From Chersky-840 sp963838775 (GTDB taxonomy: Bacteria > Actinomycetota > Acidimicrobiia > Acidimicrobiales > UBA8190), in NCBI GenBank assembly GCA_963838775.1, contig CAWISP010000026.1, positions 310,001 to 374,000 on the forward strand: DNA of 64,000 bases. Reading direction: 5' to 3'. Both the position numbers and the translations under genes were made by a program. Every line of letters starts with the position of its first letter. The first letter of the stretch is position 1. The notes beneath the pieces were generated by a model, which did no database searches, was not told where the DNA came from, and worked only from the letters and a program-made list of their open reading frames with translations. Of this stretch, positions 51,919 through 60,434 are shown piece after piece.

Positions 51919-53004
51919 TCAAATAGCCTCGGCAGCGTCGAGGTCGAGGACGTGGCGGGAATGACGCTCTGCCATCGTCAGGAACATCTGGTCACCGCGC
52001 GCCGTGCGCTCGACGAGCATCGAGGCGCCGACGGCCATGATCAGTCCAGACCAGGCACCTCTCCGGTATTCCTGCCAGCACTGATCAAAGGCGTAGTCAG
52101 TGACGCCGGCGGCGGTGAGTTCAGTGTGGTAGCCGCGCACGAGATCGGCCTCAACGGATCTCCGTTCATCCGCGACCAGTCCGGAGCCGATGAAGTAGGC
52201 CACGTCATTCATGCCAGGGCCGTCCGTGCACAACTGCCAGTCGACGACGGCCACTGGTACTCCGCCCTGTGCGGCATCGAAGAGCAGGTTGTCGAGCCGG
52301 TAGTCGCCGTGGACGACGGTCAAGGGTCCAGGATCGGCCAGCAGATAGGCCTCGATCTCCGAGAACAAGACCGTGCCGGCCCGGATGACGTCAGCAGTGA
52401 CATCCGTCGCGTATCGATCACGGAAGCCTTCCCACAGCCCCGGCAGGAGGGCCGCAAGGAACTGGTGGTTGGCGGCTTTGTCGCCGTGGAGCCACTCGAT
52501 ATCGGCAAGGGTTCGATCGCCCCAGTGCGATGCGTGTAGCTTGACCAGCTCCTGGAGTGCTATCTGCGCCTGCCCAGCTGAGCAGCCGCGGAGCTGGTCA
52601 CCCTGTTGGGCGGGGGCGAGGTCCTCGAGCAACAGGACGAAGCTGGCCGAGTCAACATCGATGTCGGCGTAGTACGCCTGTGGCGTACGGATCGGAAGCT
52701 CGGGAGCGAGTTGCTGGTAAAAGCGCACCTCGTTTTCGTAGCTGCGAAGTGCCTTAGCGGTGGCGCGGCTCGTCTCGTCGGCAGCGGGAAGTTTCGCCAC
52801 GATCGTACTTGGGGCGTCAGTCGCTCGGTCGTAGTGGAGATCGAGCCGAACGCACTCACACATCTGACCCGTTCCGATGGGGTGGAACGTCGCGTTGACC
52901 ACGCGGGTGCCATCGAGAACTCGCGAGGCTGTCAGCACGGTGGTGAGCCAGGGCGGGGTGAGATCGTCGGGGGTGTCGGCGATGGGGATGGTGTCACCGG
53001 TCAT
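51919..53004 (-). CDS. aminoglycoside phosphotransferase-like kinase family protein
   Basis: 361 residues from ATG 53004. Kinase-like landmarks: VVHGDYRLDNLLFDAA (catalytic loop HGDxxxxN), VAVVDWQLC (metal Asp) and GMNDVAYFI. The N-lobe has FVLLLEDLAPAQQGDQ. Homologues phosphorylate small molecules or are acyl-CoA-dehydrogenase-associated kinases, and real substrates are often not drugs. The ATG overlaps the stop of the upstream gene by 4 bp (ATGA), so these are an operon with the DUF7064-like gene. Confidence 0.88.
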   Translation of the reverse strand: MTGDTIPIADTPDDLTPPWLTTVLTASRVLDGTRVVNATFHPIGTGQMCECVRLDLHYDRATDAPSTIVAKLPAADETSRATAKALRSYENEVRFYQQLAPELPIRTPQAYYADIDVDSASFVLLLEDLAPAQQGDQLRGCSAGQAQIALQELVKLHASHWGDRTLADIEWLHGDKAANHQFLAALLPGLWEGFRDRYATDVTADVIRAGTVLFSEIEAYLLADPGPLTVVHGDYRLDNLLFDAAQGGVPVAVVDWQLCTDGPGMNDVAYFIGSGLVADERRSVEADLVRGYHTELTAAGVTDYAFDQCWQEYRRGAWSGLIMAVGASMLVERTARGDQMFLTMAERHSRHVLDLDAAEAI

Positions 53005-54005
53005 GACGGGAGCATCCCGTCCACCACGGTGTCAGGGAAGTAGCGATAATGGTGAGAGCCGGTGACCTCATAGACCGCGGTGCCGTGCCGGCCGTCGTCG
53101 GTACGCACGCCCATCTGGTTGAGGCCACCTCGGTGGAAGGGCTCGTAGGGACGATCGAAGGTGCCTTCCGCATCGACCACGATCCGTCGTCCACCTTCGA
53201 GTGTGAAGACGCATTGGCCGCGCAGCCCGGTGACCGACTCGCCGTGCTCACCGAATGCGCTCGGCGCGCCGTCGGCCCCCACCCACTCCATGGCGTGGGT
53301 GAAATCGACGAGTGGCACCGGTTCCGAACCGTCGGTTCCGGCCCAGCAGCCGTCAGTGAAGACCCGGGCGCCGTTGGCCAGTTCCCAGTGCCATACGCCG
53401 AGGAACCCGTCGGGCAGCTGGATCTGGAACCACAGCCACAGAGGGCAGCGCCCGTGGTTGCGGATGCCCCACGAGTGGTCGCGTTGGCCCCACCAATCAT
53501 CTACCTGGCGAGTGACCCCGCCCACGGTGTACGTGCCATGGTATTTGCCCGACTGGAGCATATGGCTCTGATCCCAGATGATCTCGTCGCCAACACGCAT
53601 AGTGCCGCGTCGCAAACCGTAGGGCTTGGTCCGGGCGTGGAAGGTGAGATCCATGCCGATCTCGCAGCGCTCCGGATCAGCCCACAGCTGCAACTCCTCG
53701 AAAGGGCGCACCACTCGAACGCGCGCTGCACCCACGTCAGTGGTGTGCGGGTCCCCGTTGTAGGGGCGTGAGTGGTGGCCGATGAGCTGGACGCCCTCGA
53801 CCCGGCCCATCTGGAGCGAGTCCATCGATGCCTGCTGCGGGTAATGCGCCAGCGTGAGGAACAGGATGTCGCCAAGGGCGTCCGGCCGGTGGATTCCGAA
53901 GAAGTAGCTTTCGCGCCAGTGGGGGTGGTGGAGCAGGACGTTCGGCAATGGTTCGGGGATCTGGTGGACGAAGTGCTCGTCCATGGCGGTCAGATGTTGG
54001 GCCAT
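53001..54005 (-). CDS. DUF7064/DUF7065-like (CrtC-type beta fold) protein
   Basis: 334 residues. NVLLHHPHWRESYFFGIHRP, VDDWWGQRDHSWGIRNHGRC and WLWFQIQLPDGFLGVWHWEL are characteristic of the lipocalin-like family related to hydroxyneurosporene synthase (CrtC). These often accompany lipid/steroid or fatty-acid catabolism genes. No catalytic residue is known. Overlaps the kinase-like gene downstream (4 bp). The SDR at 54125 starts about 120 bp upstream of it on the same strand. Confidence 0.75.
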   Translation of the reverse strand: MAQHLTAMDEHFVHQIPEPLPNVLLHHPHWRESYFFGIHRPDALGDILFLTLAHYPQQASMDSLQMGRVEGVQLIGHHSRPYNGDPHTTDVGAARVRVVRPFEELQLWADPERCEIGMDLTFHARTKPYGLRRGTMRVGDEIIWDQSHMLQSGKYHGTYTVGGVTRQVDDWWGQRDHSWGIRNHGRCPLWLWFQIQLPDGFLGVWHWELANGARVFTDGCWAGTDGSEPVPLVDFTHAMEWVGADGAPSAFGEHGESVTGLRGQCVFTLEGGRRIVVDAEGTFDRPYEPFHRGGLNQMGVRTDDGRHGTAVYEVTGSHHYRYFPDTVVDGMLPS

Positions 54006-54124
54006 GTCAGCGGATTCCTCGCGGGCAGTATGCCGTTTGTGAGCGCCTCGGTTCTGAGGTGTCCCGAGCCAAAATCGCGGTCCCAGAGTGATTGCGAAAT
54101 CCGGTCGATCTCGATCCGACGCTC

Positions 54125-55090
54125 CTACCCAAAGGCTCCAAACAGGCCCTTCGCACGCATCGCATCCCAGAACTCGGGATCGTACGCGTGGACCGGGTCG
54201 GCACGCACCTCCCCGTCGAGAATCTCCGCGTCCTCCCCGACAAGAATTCGCCAGTGATTCTGGCGGACGCCACCGAGGATGACCGTCGCCGCCTCTGCAG
54301 CCGTCGTGGGAGCAGCGTCACGGAAGGCCTCGCCGATCACCTGGATGCCCTTGCGCAGATCGTCGTCGGACACTCCATCAAGGGACATGCCTCGGGCGGC
54401 GAGTTGATTGCGCAGCTTGGAGAGGTCGGTGCTATCCATCGACTCAGGCTCACGGCCGTGGGCCTTACCCGAATTGATGACGATTGACGTGCCGATGTGA
54501 CCGGGCATGACTACTGAAGCGCGGAGGTGTGGTGCATTTACCCGGAAGTCCGCAATGAGTGCCTCGGTGAACCCGCGCACTGCGAATTTCGCTGCGCTGT
54601 AGGCGGTATGCGGGGTATTCGGGCCGATCATCGCCCACAGTCCGTTCAAGCTGCTCGTATTGATGACGTGTCCTTCCTCGGCAGCCATCAGCATGGGGAG
54701 GAAGGTGCGGGTGCTGTTGTAGACGCCACCCCAGTCGACCCCGAAGGTCCGCTCCCACTCCGCGGGATCATCGGTGATCATGCTACCGCCGCCGCCGATG
54801 CCAGCATTATTGAAGAGCAGGTTGATGTGGTCGGTGGCCAGCTCGGTCGAAACCGCGTCACGGAAGGCGACCATCCGAGACTGATCCGAGACGTCGGCGA
54901 CGAAAGTCATCACTCGGGTACCCGAGGGCGCTCGCTCGAGGGCGAGCGCTTTCGTCTCGGTCATGGCGTCTGCGGAAACGTCGCATGTTGCGACATGGCA
55001 TCCGTCGGTGGCGAGCTGGCGGACCAGCTCCCGGCCCATGCCCGTACCGCCACCAGTGACAACGGCGATGCGCCCCGCGAACCGCTCCAT
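54125..55090 (-). CDS. SDR family oxidoreductase
   Basis: 321 residues, longer than a classical SDR. TGGGTGMGREL, LLFNNAGIGGGG, NTSSLNG (Ser) and HTAYSAAKFAV (Tyr, Lys) give the full catalytic set, and a C-terminal extension of about 60 residues contains AHGREPESMDSTDL. The strand order and length match oxidoreductases seen next to kinase-like genes in steroid/terpenoid regions. First gene of a likely operon with 53001 and 51919. The substrate is unknown. Confidence 0.9.
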   Translation of the reverse strand: MERFAGRIAVVTGGGTGMGRELVRQLATDGCHVATCDVSADAMTETKALALERAPSGTRVMTFVADVSDQSRMVAFRDAVSTELATDHINLLFNNAGIGGGGSMITDDPAEWERTFGVDWGGVYNSTRTFLPMLMAAEEGHVINTSSLNGLWAMIGPNTPHTAYSAAKFAVRGFTEALIADFRVNAPHLRASVVMPGHIGTSIVINSGKAHGREPESMDSTDLSKLRNQLAARGMSLDGVSDDDLRKGIQVIGEAFRDAAPTTAAEAATVILGGVRQNHWRILVGEDAEILDGEVRADPVHAYDPEFWDAMRAKGLFGAFG

Positions 55091-55359
55091 GGACGTACCC
55101 CTTTATGAGAGCTGCCCGTACCCTAGACGAGTCGGGTAAGACAAGCTCGGGTGAGAGCGTCCCGGCCCCGGTGGCGACCCTTGTAGGTGCCGACCGCGCG
55201 CGCCGGAGCCGTAGTGGGCGCCATGGCTCGTGTCAGCTAGAGATCGCTGGCCTTGAAGGAGCCTCGTCAGCGCGGATGGTCAGAGTTCTCCAGGATCATC
55301 GTGAGGCCTCCGACCGCTCCTCGCAGAAACCGATGAGTTCTCGCGCTCGCGCCTGGAAC

Positions 55360-55842
55360 TTAGCCGGCGTACTGGGCCGTCCATTCTCCCGCGACCTGCC
55401 CGGTAATGACGTTGAGCCGGTTCCAAGTGTTGATGAGCGCGATGTTCAGAACGAGGGCAACGAGCGCCGGTTCGTCGAAGTGCTTCGCGGCCATATCCCA
55501 CACGTCGTCGGGGACGGCGTCGGGTCGGTCGGCTAGGCGGGTGCCGGCCTCGGCGAGCGCCAGGGCCGCACGTTGGGCGTCATCGAAGTAGGGCGAGTCG
55601 CGCCACGCGGCCAGCGTGTGAAGCTGCTGGTCGGTGATGCGGTGCTTCTTGGCGGCGCGGCTGTGCATGTCGAGGCAGACGGCGCAGCCGTTGATCTGGC
55701 TGGCACGGGTTTCGACCAGGTCGACGGTCGACTGCGGCACGCCGGCCTTAGCGGCTACTTCGTTGGCGACCTCGGCCAGAGACAGCAGGGCGTCCATGGC
55801 TCCGGGGGCGCTCTGGGCGGGGTTCTGAATCCTGGGTTGCAT
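55360..55842 (-). CDS. carboxymuconolactone decarboxylase/AhpD-like family protein
   Basis: 160 residues from ATG 55842 with AAAGGAGG 8 nt upstream, the strongest ribosome site in the window. GCAVCLDMHSRAAKKHR carries the CxxC, preceded by QSTVDLVETRASQIN. Single-domain AhpD-like thiol peroxidase or decarboxylase, distinct from the 3380 copy. Monocistronic. The 55091-55359 interval has no gene. Confidence 0.9.
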   Translation of the reverse strand: MQPRIQNPAQSAPGAMDALLSLAEVANEVAAKAGVPQSTVDLVETRASQINGCAVCLDMHSRAAKKHRITDQQLHTLAAWRDSPYFDDAQRAALALAEAGTRLADRPDAVPDDVWDMAAKHFDEPALVALVLNIALINTWNRLNVITGQVAGEWTAQYAG

Positions 55843-56026
55843 CGGTTTTCCTCCTTTGGGGTTTCCACCCATTACGACCGCTAAGCGGGCCGAATTGTGA
55901 CGGCTGATCAGATCAGCATGATCCGAGCCCAAACGACCCTTGACAGACGTAGGAGCTTCGGATGGTCCGGCACCGCTACCATGGCCGCAGGCCCACGTCT
56001 CGTGGGCCTATTCGAGGAGGCCGACC

Positions 56027-56260
56027 ATGCCGGTGGCCGCATACATACTGATCCAGACGGAGGTCGGCAAGACGCATGTCGCCACGCAAGTCTCTGCGAT
56101 CGAGGGTGTCATCTCGGCCGAGGACGTGACGGGCCCCTTCGACGTGATCGTCCGTGCCAATGCCGAGTCGATGGACGACCTCGGCCGCATGGTCGTCAGT
56201 CATATCCAGTTCATCGAGGGCATCACGCGCACGGTCACCTGTCCCGTGGTGAACCTCTGA
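56027..56260 (+). CDS. Lrp/AsnC-type ligand-binding (RAM) domain protein
   Basis: 77 residues from ATG 56027 (GAGGAGG 7 nt upstream). PVAAYILIQTEVGKTHV, GVISAEDVTGPFDVIVRANA and ITRTVTCPVVNL make the alpha-beta sandwich of the Lrp/AsnC ligand domain without a DNA-binding HTH. Such stand-alone domains may modulate other regulators. No nearby full Lrp. Confidence 0.85.
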   Translation: MPVAAYILIQTEVGKTHVATQVSAIEGVISAEDVTGPFDVIVRANAESMDDLGRMVVSHIQFIEGITRTVTCPVVNL

Positions 56261-56435
56261 CCTTCGCGGAAAGGCCACGTAGGGCCGGGGGTGGCCGTGC
56301 CATAGGTGTGGCATAGCGGCACGCGGGGAGAAGCGATAGTGCCGATACGGCGACATCCGGTACTGCGAATGCCGCAACAGCTCATCCATCGCCGAGGTGC
56401 GATCGCACGCTATTCGCGGCGCCAGGCCCGCTCGG

Positions 56436-56441
56436 TACGGT
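56436..56441 (+). promoter_or_regulatory. -10 box of a leaderless transcript
   Basis: TACGGT ends 7 nt before GTG 56449. Confidence 0.5.
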
Positions 56442-56448
56442 GGTGGGG

Positions 56449-57249
56449 GTGGGACTGAGAAACCGCCGACTGGCGTTGGACTACCGGGGGAAGGTCGCCG
56501 TCGTGACCGGGGCCTCCGCCGGCCTCGGTCGTCGTCTCGCGCTGGACCTGGCCTCAGCCGGGGCCGTGGTGGTCGGGGTGGCGCGGCGTGAGGAGCGGCT
56601 CCAGGCCCTCGTCGAGGAGATGCGGAAGCACAGTCCGGAGTCGTGCTACCGGGTCTGCGACCTCTCCGATGCCGCCTCGTTCGTCGGCCTGTTGGAACAG
56701 GTGGAGGACGAACACAGCCGGATCGACATCCTGGCCAACATCGCCGGCGTCGGCGGGATCATTCGCAGCGAACCGGCGACCGCAGCGTCACTTCGATCCA
56801 TCATGGAGGTGAATTTCATCGCTCCCGTCGCCGGCATGGTGACCGTCCTACCAGGGATGCGGGAACGCAGGTTCGGTGCAATCGCCAACATGAGCTCGGA
56901 CGACGGGCGCGCTCCAGGTCCGGGAGCAGCCGACTACTCAGCGAGCAAGGCCGCCCTGTCTGCAGCGACGGAGAGTCTGTCCTACGATGCGAGGCCGGAC
57001 GGCGTGTTCCTCCACACGGTGTACCCGGGATGGGTGCCGACTGAAATGGGACTGACGGCGGTGCGCGACGGTGGACTCTCGATGCCACCGCGCGCGGTCC
57101 GGCGCACCGAGGAGCAGGTCTCGTCGCTTGTACTCCGCCGGATGTTTGACCCACGGCTGGAGATCAATGTGGCCTCGCTGCCCCTCGTTGCTCCGATCTT
57201 GCGGACTGTGGTTCCCCGCTCCTATCAGCGGATGCGCGCCACCCGGTGA
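56449..57249 (+). CDS. SDR family oxidoreductase
   Basis: 266 residues from GTG 56449, chosen because a TACGGT -10 box sits 7 nt upstream. TGASAGLGRRL, DILANIAGVGG (in place of NNAG) and MSSDDG...ADYSASK (Ser, Tyr, Lys) define the family. The C-terminal half has no TGQ(x)DGG signature but contains VYPGWVPTEMG. Substrate unknown. It ends about 10 bp before the presumed IS110 element region. Confidence 0.88.
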   Translation: MGLRNRRLALDYRGKVAVVTGASAGLGRRLALDLASAGAVVVGVARREERLQALVEEMRKHSPESCYRVCDLSDAASFVGLLEQVEDEHSRIDILANIAGVGGIIRSEPATAASLRSIMEVNFIAPVAGMVTVLPGMRERRFGAIANMSSDDGRAPGPGAADYSASKAALSAATESLSYDARPDGVFLHTVYPGWVPTEMGLTAVRDGGLSMPPRAVRRTEEQVSSLVLRRMFDPRLEINVASLPLVAPILRTVVPRSYQRMRATR

Positions 57250-57520
57250 GCAACCGGGTGCTTTGGAGTTTGGGGCGCCACAGGCAGAGATCCACGATGG
57301 GAGATCCGGGAAGTGATGGGGTGAGGGAGCGGGACCTCCGCTCCGGCCGACGGGTTCGAGCGTTTCTTGCCGGGCCCGCGGCCCGTTCGAGCTGCAGGAG
57401 CCTGTCGTGGCCCGATCTTCCTCCCCACCGACGCGACGTCGGTCCTCACCTTCCCGTGCTCAAGCGAGTGCAGACACACTCGCGGTTGCCAAACCAAGGC
57501 ACAGGAAGGGAGGACCGAAC
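57250..57520 (+). ncRNA. candidate bridge RNA / left end of an IS110 element
   Basis: The 270 bp between the SDR stop and the IS110 transposase contain no gene but several short hairpins, such as GAGCGGGAC...GCTCCG near 57327. In IS110-group elements the non-coding left end upstream of the transposase encodes the bridge RNA that guides target choice. The assignment is positional only, since loops matching target and donor cannot be proven by eye. Confidence 0.3.
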
Positions 57521-58537
57521 GTGTCCGAGAAAGAATATGTCGGAGTCGACCTGCATCGCCGCCGGTCGGTGATCGTGCGAGTAAATGAGAAGGGCGAGAA
57601 GCTCTCTGCCGTCCGTGTCGACAACGACCCGGAATTGGTGGCCACCGCCATCGCCCAGGCCGGCGAGCACCCCGAGGTGGTGCTCGAAGCGACCTATGGG
57701 TGGTATTGGCTGGCCGATCTGCTCGAAGAGCTCGGAGCCACCGTCCACCTGGCCAGCCCCTCGGGGCTGAACTGGGGCCAACGACGGGTGAAGAACGACG
57801 AGCGCGACGCCCTCGACCTGGTGAAGAAGCTGCGCCTGGGCGAGCTGCCCGAAGCGTGGATCGCGCCGCCCGAGGTGCGAGAGCTCAGAGAGCTCGTGCG
57901 CTACCGGGCCAAGCTGGTGCGCCTGCGCTCGGGACTGAAGGCCCAGGTGCACTCGGTCATGGCCAAGCACGGGGTCTTACCCGCCCGGGTCGACATGTTC
58001 GGTCCCGGAGGCCGGGCCCAGCTCGACGCGCTGCGACTTCCCGACGGCTACACCAACCGCATCGGGTCCCTACGCGACCTGATCGACCTCTACGACCGGG
58101 AGGTGATGATCCTCGAGCGCGAGATCTACAACGTGCTCAAAGACGACCCCGGCTACAACGCCGTCCAGCAGATCCCCGGGGTGGGGAGGGTCTTCGCGGC
58201 GATCTTCGTGGCCGAGATCGGCGACGTGGGCCGCTTCTCCTCGGCCGAGAAGCTCTGTTCGTGGGCCGGTCTCACCCCCAAACATCGCGAGTCCGACGTC
58301 AAGGTGGTCCGGGGCCGGATCACCAAGCAAGGATCGAGACTCCTTCGCTGGGCGGCCATCGAGGCCACGGCCAAGAACCGCGGCGGCACGAAGCTCCAAG
58401 CCGACTTCCGTCGCATCGCCGAGCGTCGCGGCGGCCCCAAGGCCCATACCGCTGTCGCCCGCAAACTTCTCACGCTGGTCTACTACGCACTCAGAGACGG
58501 AGAGATCCGTTGTCTCAAGCCCAACAAGGCGGCGTGA
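57521..58537 (+). CDS. IS110-family transposase (DEDD recombinase)
   Basis: 338 residues from GTG 57521 with GGAGG 8 nt upstream. N-terminal RuvC-like DEDD domain: Asp in YVGVDLHRRRS, Glu in VVLEATYGWYWL, and Asp-Asp in VKNDERDALDLVKKLR. C-terminal Tnp domain: QQIPGVGRVFAAIFVAEIGD, FSSAEKLCSWAGLTPKHRES (catalytic Ser region) and GRITKQGSRLLRWAAIEA. Complete and apparently intact. It acts with the structured RNA of its own left end. Confidence 0.95.
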   Translation: MSEKEYVGVDLHRRRSVIVRVNEKGEKLSAVRVDNDPELVATAIAQAGEHPEVVLEATYGWYWLADLLEELGATVHLASPSGLNWGQRRVKNDERDALDLVKKLRLGELPEAWIAPPEVRELRELVRYRAKLVRLRSGLKAQVHSVMAKHGVLPARVDMFGPGGRAQLDALRLPDGYTNRIGSLRDLIDLYDREVMILEREIYNVLKDDPGYNAVQQIPGVGRVFAAIFVAEIGDVGRFSSAEKLCSWAGLTPKHRESDVKVVRGRITKQGSRLLRWAAIEATAKNRGGTKLQADFRRIAERRGGPKAHTAVARKLLTLVYYALRDGEIRCLKPNKAA

Positions 58538-58768
58538 GAAAGCTCGGACGCGACCGCACGCGTGCTCGTGAAACGGCATGGCTCCCCTTGTGGCGAAGCC
58601 GAGAAAGTGCTTGAGCCCGTCGGTCGTGGCCGGACCCCACCATGCTCGTGGTTTCACTCGGCGGAGGGATGCCCGGCAGCCGAGCTCAGGCTGCCCCTCT
58701 CACGATCTGAGGGACAGATGGTGCGGGTTGTTCGTCTTCATCGCCGATCTGGAGGCAACTGACACGGA

Positions 58769-59689
58769 CTAACCACCAATCGTCGTCGACGATTCTGCGC
58801 CACTCCTCACCGGCGTCAAGGCCGACGCCCTTCGGGTCGCATCCGCGAGCCCTGACGCCGGCTCGTCGCTGGCGCGCGCCTGCAAACACGACGTCGGCTC
58901 GCGATGAGAGCTCCTTTGCATGAAATGAACCCCTGCCTCCTCTTGACACGGCCCCGCTCCGTCAGGGATGCCGATATATCGCCCTGGGCTTTGGGCGGAC
59001 CCGCCCTGTATCGACTTCTTGTCCCAGTCACGGCCGAGTCGGTAAGCAACGACCAGACGCGTGTGGTCGAAGCTCGACTGGGATCCACCACTGATCAGTC
59101 CCCCCGGGGCGGAGCCCGGCCAGCCCTCCTGGAGCAGCTCGATCGGATCGCGGAGGTCGAGCATGCCGAGGTAACCCCCGCCGCGCTCGATGGCATCGTG
59201 CACGGCGTAGCCCAACACCTCCTGGCATTGTCGGGGCAGCCGGCAGGCGAGCTCCGGCGGCACGGCCAGGTAGTTGTTCTCCTCGGTGCGCAACCAACCC
59301 AACGTGTAGGAAGGGTGCACACCGCGACGTGGCTCTGAGCCGCGGTGGGCACCCCCGCCATGGAACGTCGATCCGAGATACACGATCGCCGATCCGGCCG
59401 GCATGTCCGCGACGACCGCTTCTTCGTTGGTCGGGTAGCGCCCGGCCTCCCACTGGTGGCTTCCCGGAAACACTCGAGTCGCACCATTGGCAGCGGTGAA
59501 GTCGACCAGGGCGATCACCGAGGCCAGCTGCAGCTCGGGCTTGGGCTCGGGCACCAGGTTCCACACGATCTCGTCCTGATGCCAGAACTGATCTCCGGCG
59601 CCCGGCAGACGCTCCAGCAGGTGAGCCAGATTGAGCTGGTAACGGGCACACGACGGTCCGAGGATGGTGTAAAGCGGGTACTCCAATTT
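58769..59689 (-). pseudogene. phytanoyl-CoA dioxygenase-like (PhyH) gene, 5' and 3' ends disturbed
   Basis: Residues between 59689 and about 59114 are typical PhyH: GPSCARYQLNLAHLLERLPG, the Fe-binding HxD in DQFWHQDEIVWNLVP, VDFTAANGATRVFPGSHQWE and the distal His in GGGAHRGSEPRRGVH, followed by YLGMLDLRDPIELLQEGWPG. The N-terminus cannot be linked in one frame: upstream sequence switches frame near 59700. The last 115 codons to the stop at 58769 look unrelated. A non-haem Fe(II)/2-oxoglutarate oxygenase, now probably damaged. Confidence 0.6.
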
Positions 59690-59831
59690 CCCCGGTGGTT
59701 GTGGTTGGTGTCGTGAATCTGCACGAACGTGCCCCCTGCCGCATCGCAGCGAACGTCGCGCCGATGAAAGACCGAACCGGGAGCCATAACACGAGCCATG
59801 ACAACCCCAAACGCGACTTCTGACGGGTTCC

Positions 59832-60171
59832 CTAGTGACTCTCGGAGCGGTACTTTTGGACGTCGATCGGCATGCGGCCTCGAACCCCGGCCGGCCAGCT
59901 CTGGTGCGCCGGGTCCCACCCGAGTTCGCGCTTGGCCTTCGCATTCGACGCACCGCGGAGCTCGGTCATCAACTCAACGCCGGCCTCTCCGGCGAACAGC
60001 CGCCCGATGAAACGAGGCACGCGCATGGGCTGCTTCGCCCCGAGCTCCTGTGCCAGCGCCGGCAGCCAATCGGCGACCGGCGCGGGGTCATCGTCAACCA
60101 CGTTGTAAATACCGCGGCTGCCGCGCTCGACCGCGGCGACCGTCGCGTCCGCGGTGTCAGCGAGGCGGACC
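59832..60171 (-). pseudogene. C-terminal fragment of an extended SDR (NAD-dependent epimerase)
   Basis: Reading from 60171, VRLADTADATVAAVERGSRG, IYNVVDDDPAPVADWLPALA and RGASNAKAKRELGWDPAHQS are the C-terminal half of extended SDR proteins. A TAG codon sits immediately upstream of the first Val, and the Rossmann N-terminus is absent. It overlaps the 5' side of the PhyH remnant, another sign that this 59-60 kb stretch has been rearranged. Confidence 0.75.
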
Positions 60172-60434
60172 TAGAGAACTACGCCCGTAATCACGACCAA
60201 GTGGCAGCTGTGAGCGGCCCGACACGACTTAGAAGCCCTCGTCGTGACGGGCAGAGATCAGACCACCGGTCTGGCGCCCCGAGCAACCCCCGGCATCATT
60301 CTCGGACGGCATCTGGGCCAGTGGCGGTCTCCATCGAAGGGCAGATTGCTAACGTCAGCACTATCCCGACTTTTCCGACAGACTATGGCCGTGCCCGACC
60401 TCCCGAAAACGTAGCGACTCACGAGGGGGAACAG

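Larger units (their letters stand above)
57250..58640 (+). mobile_element. IS110-family insertion sequence, borders approximate
   Basis: Encodes one DEDD transposase with non-coding DNA on both sides. IS110 elements lack terminal inverted repeats and target duplications, so exact ends cannot be read. The left flank begins just after the SDR stop at 57249, and the right end is somewhere in 58540-58700. No gene is seen in 58538-58768 that I can support. Confidence 0.6.

Noticed and set aside
58686..58949. Minus-strand frame with EEWRRIVDDDWWLVRV
   Set aside because: It looks protein-like in part, but no family or start could be supported; it may be a fragment next to the IS110 end.
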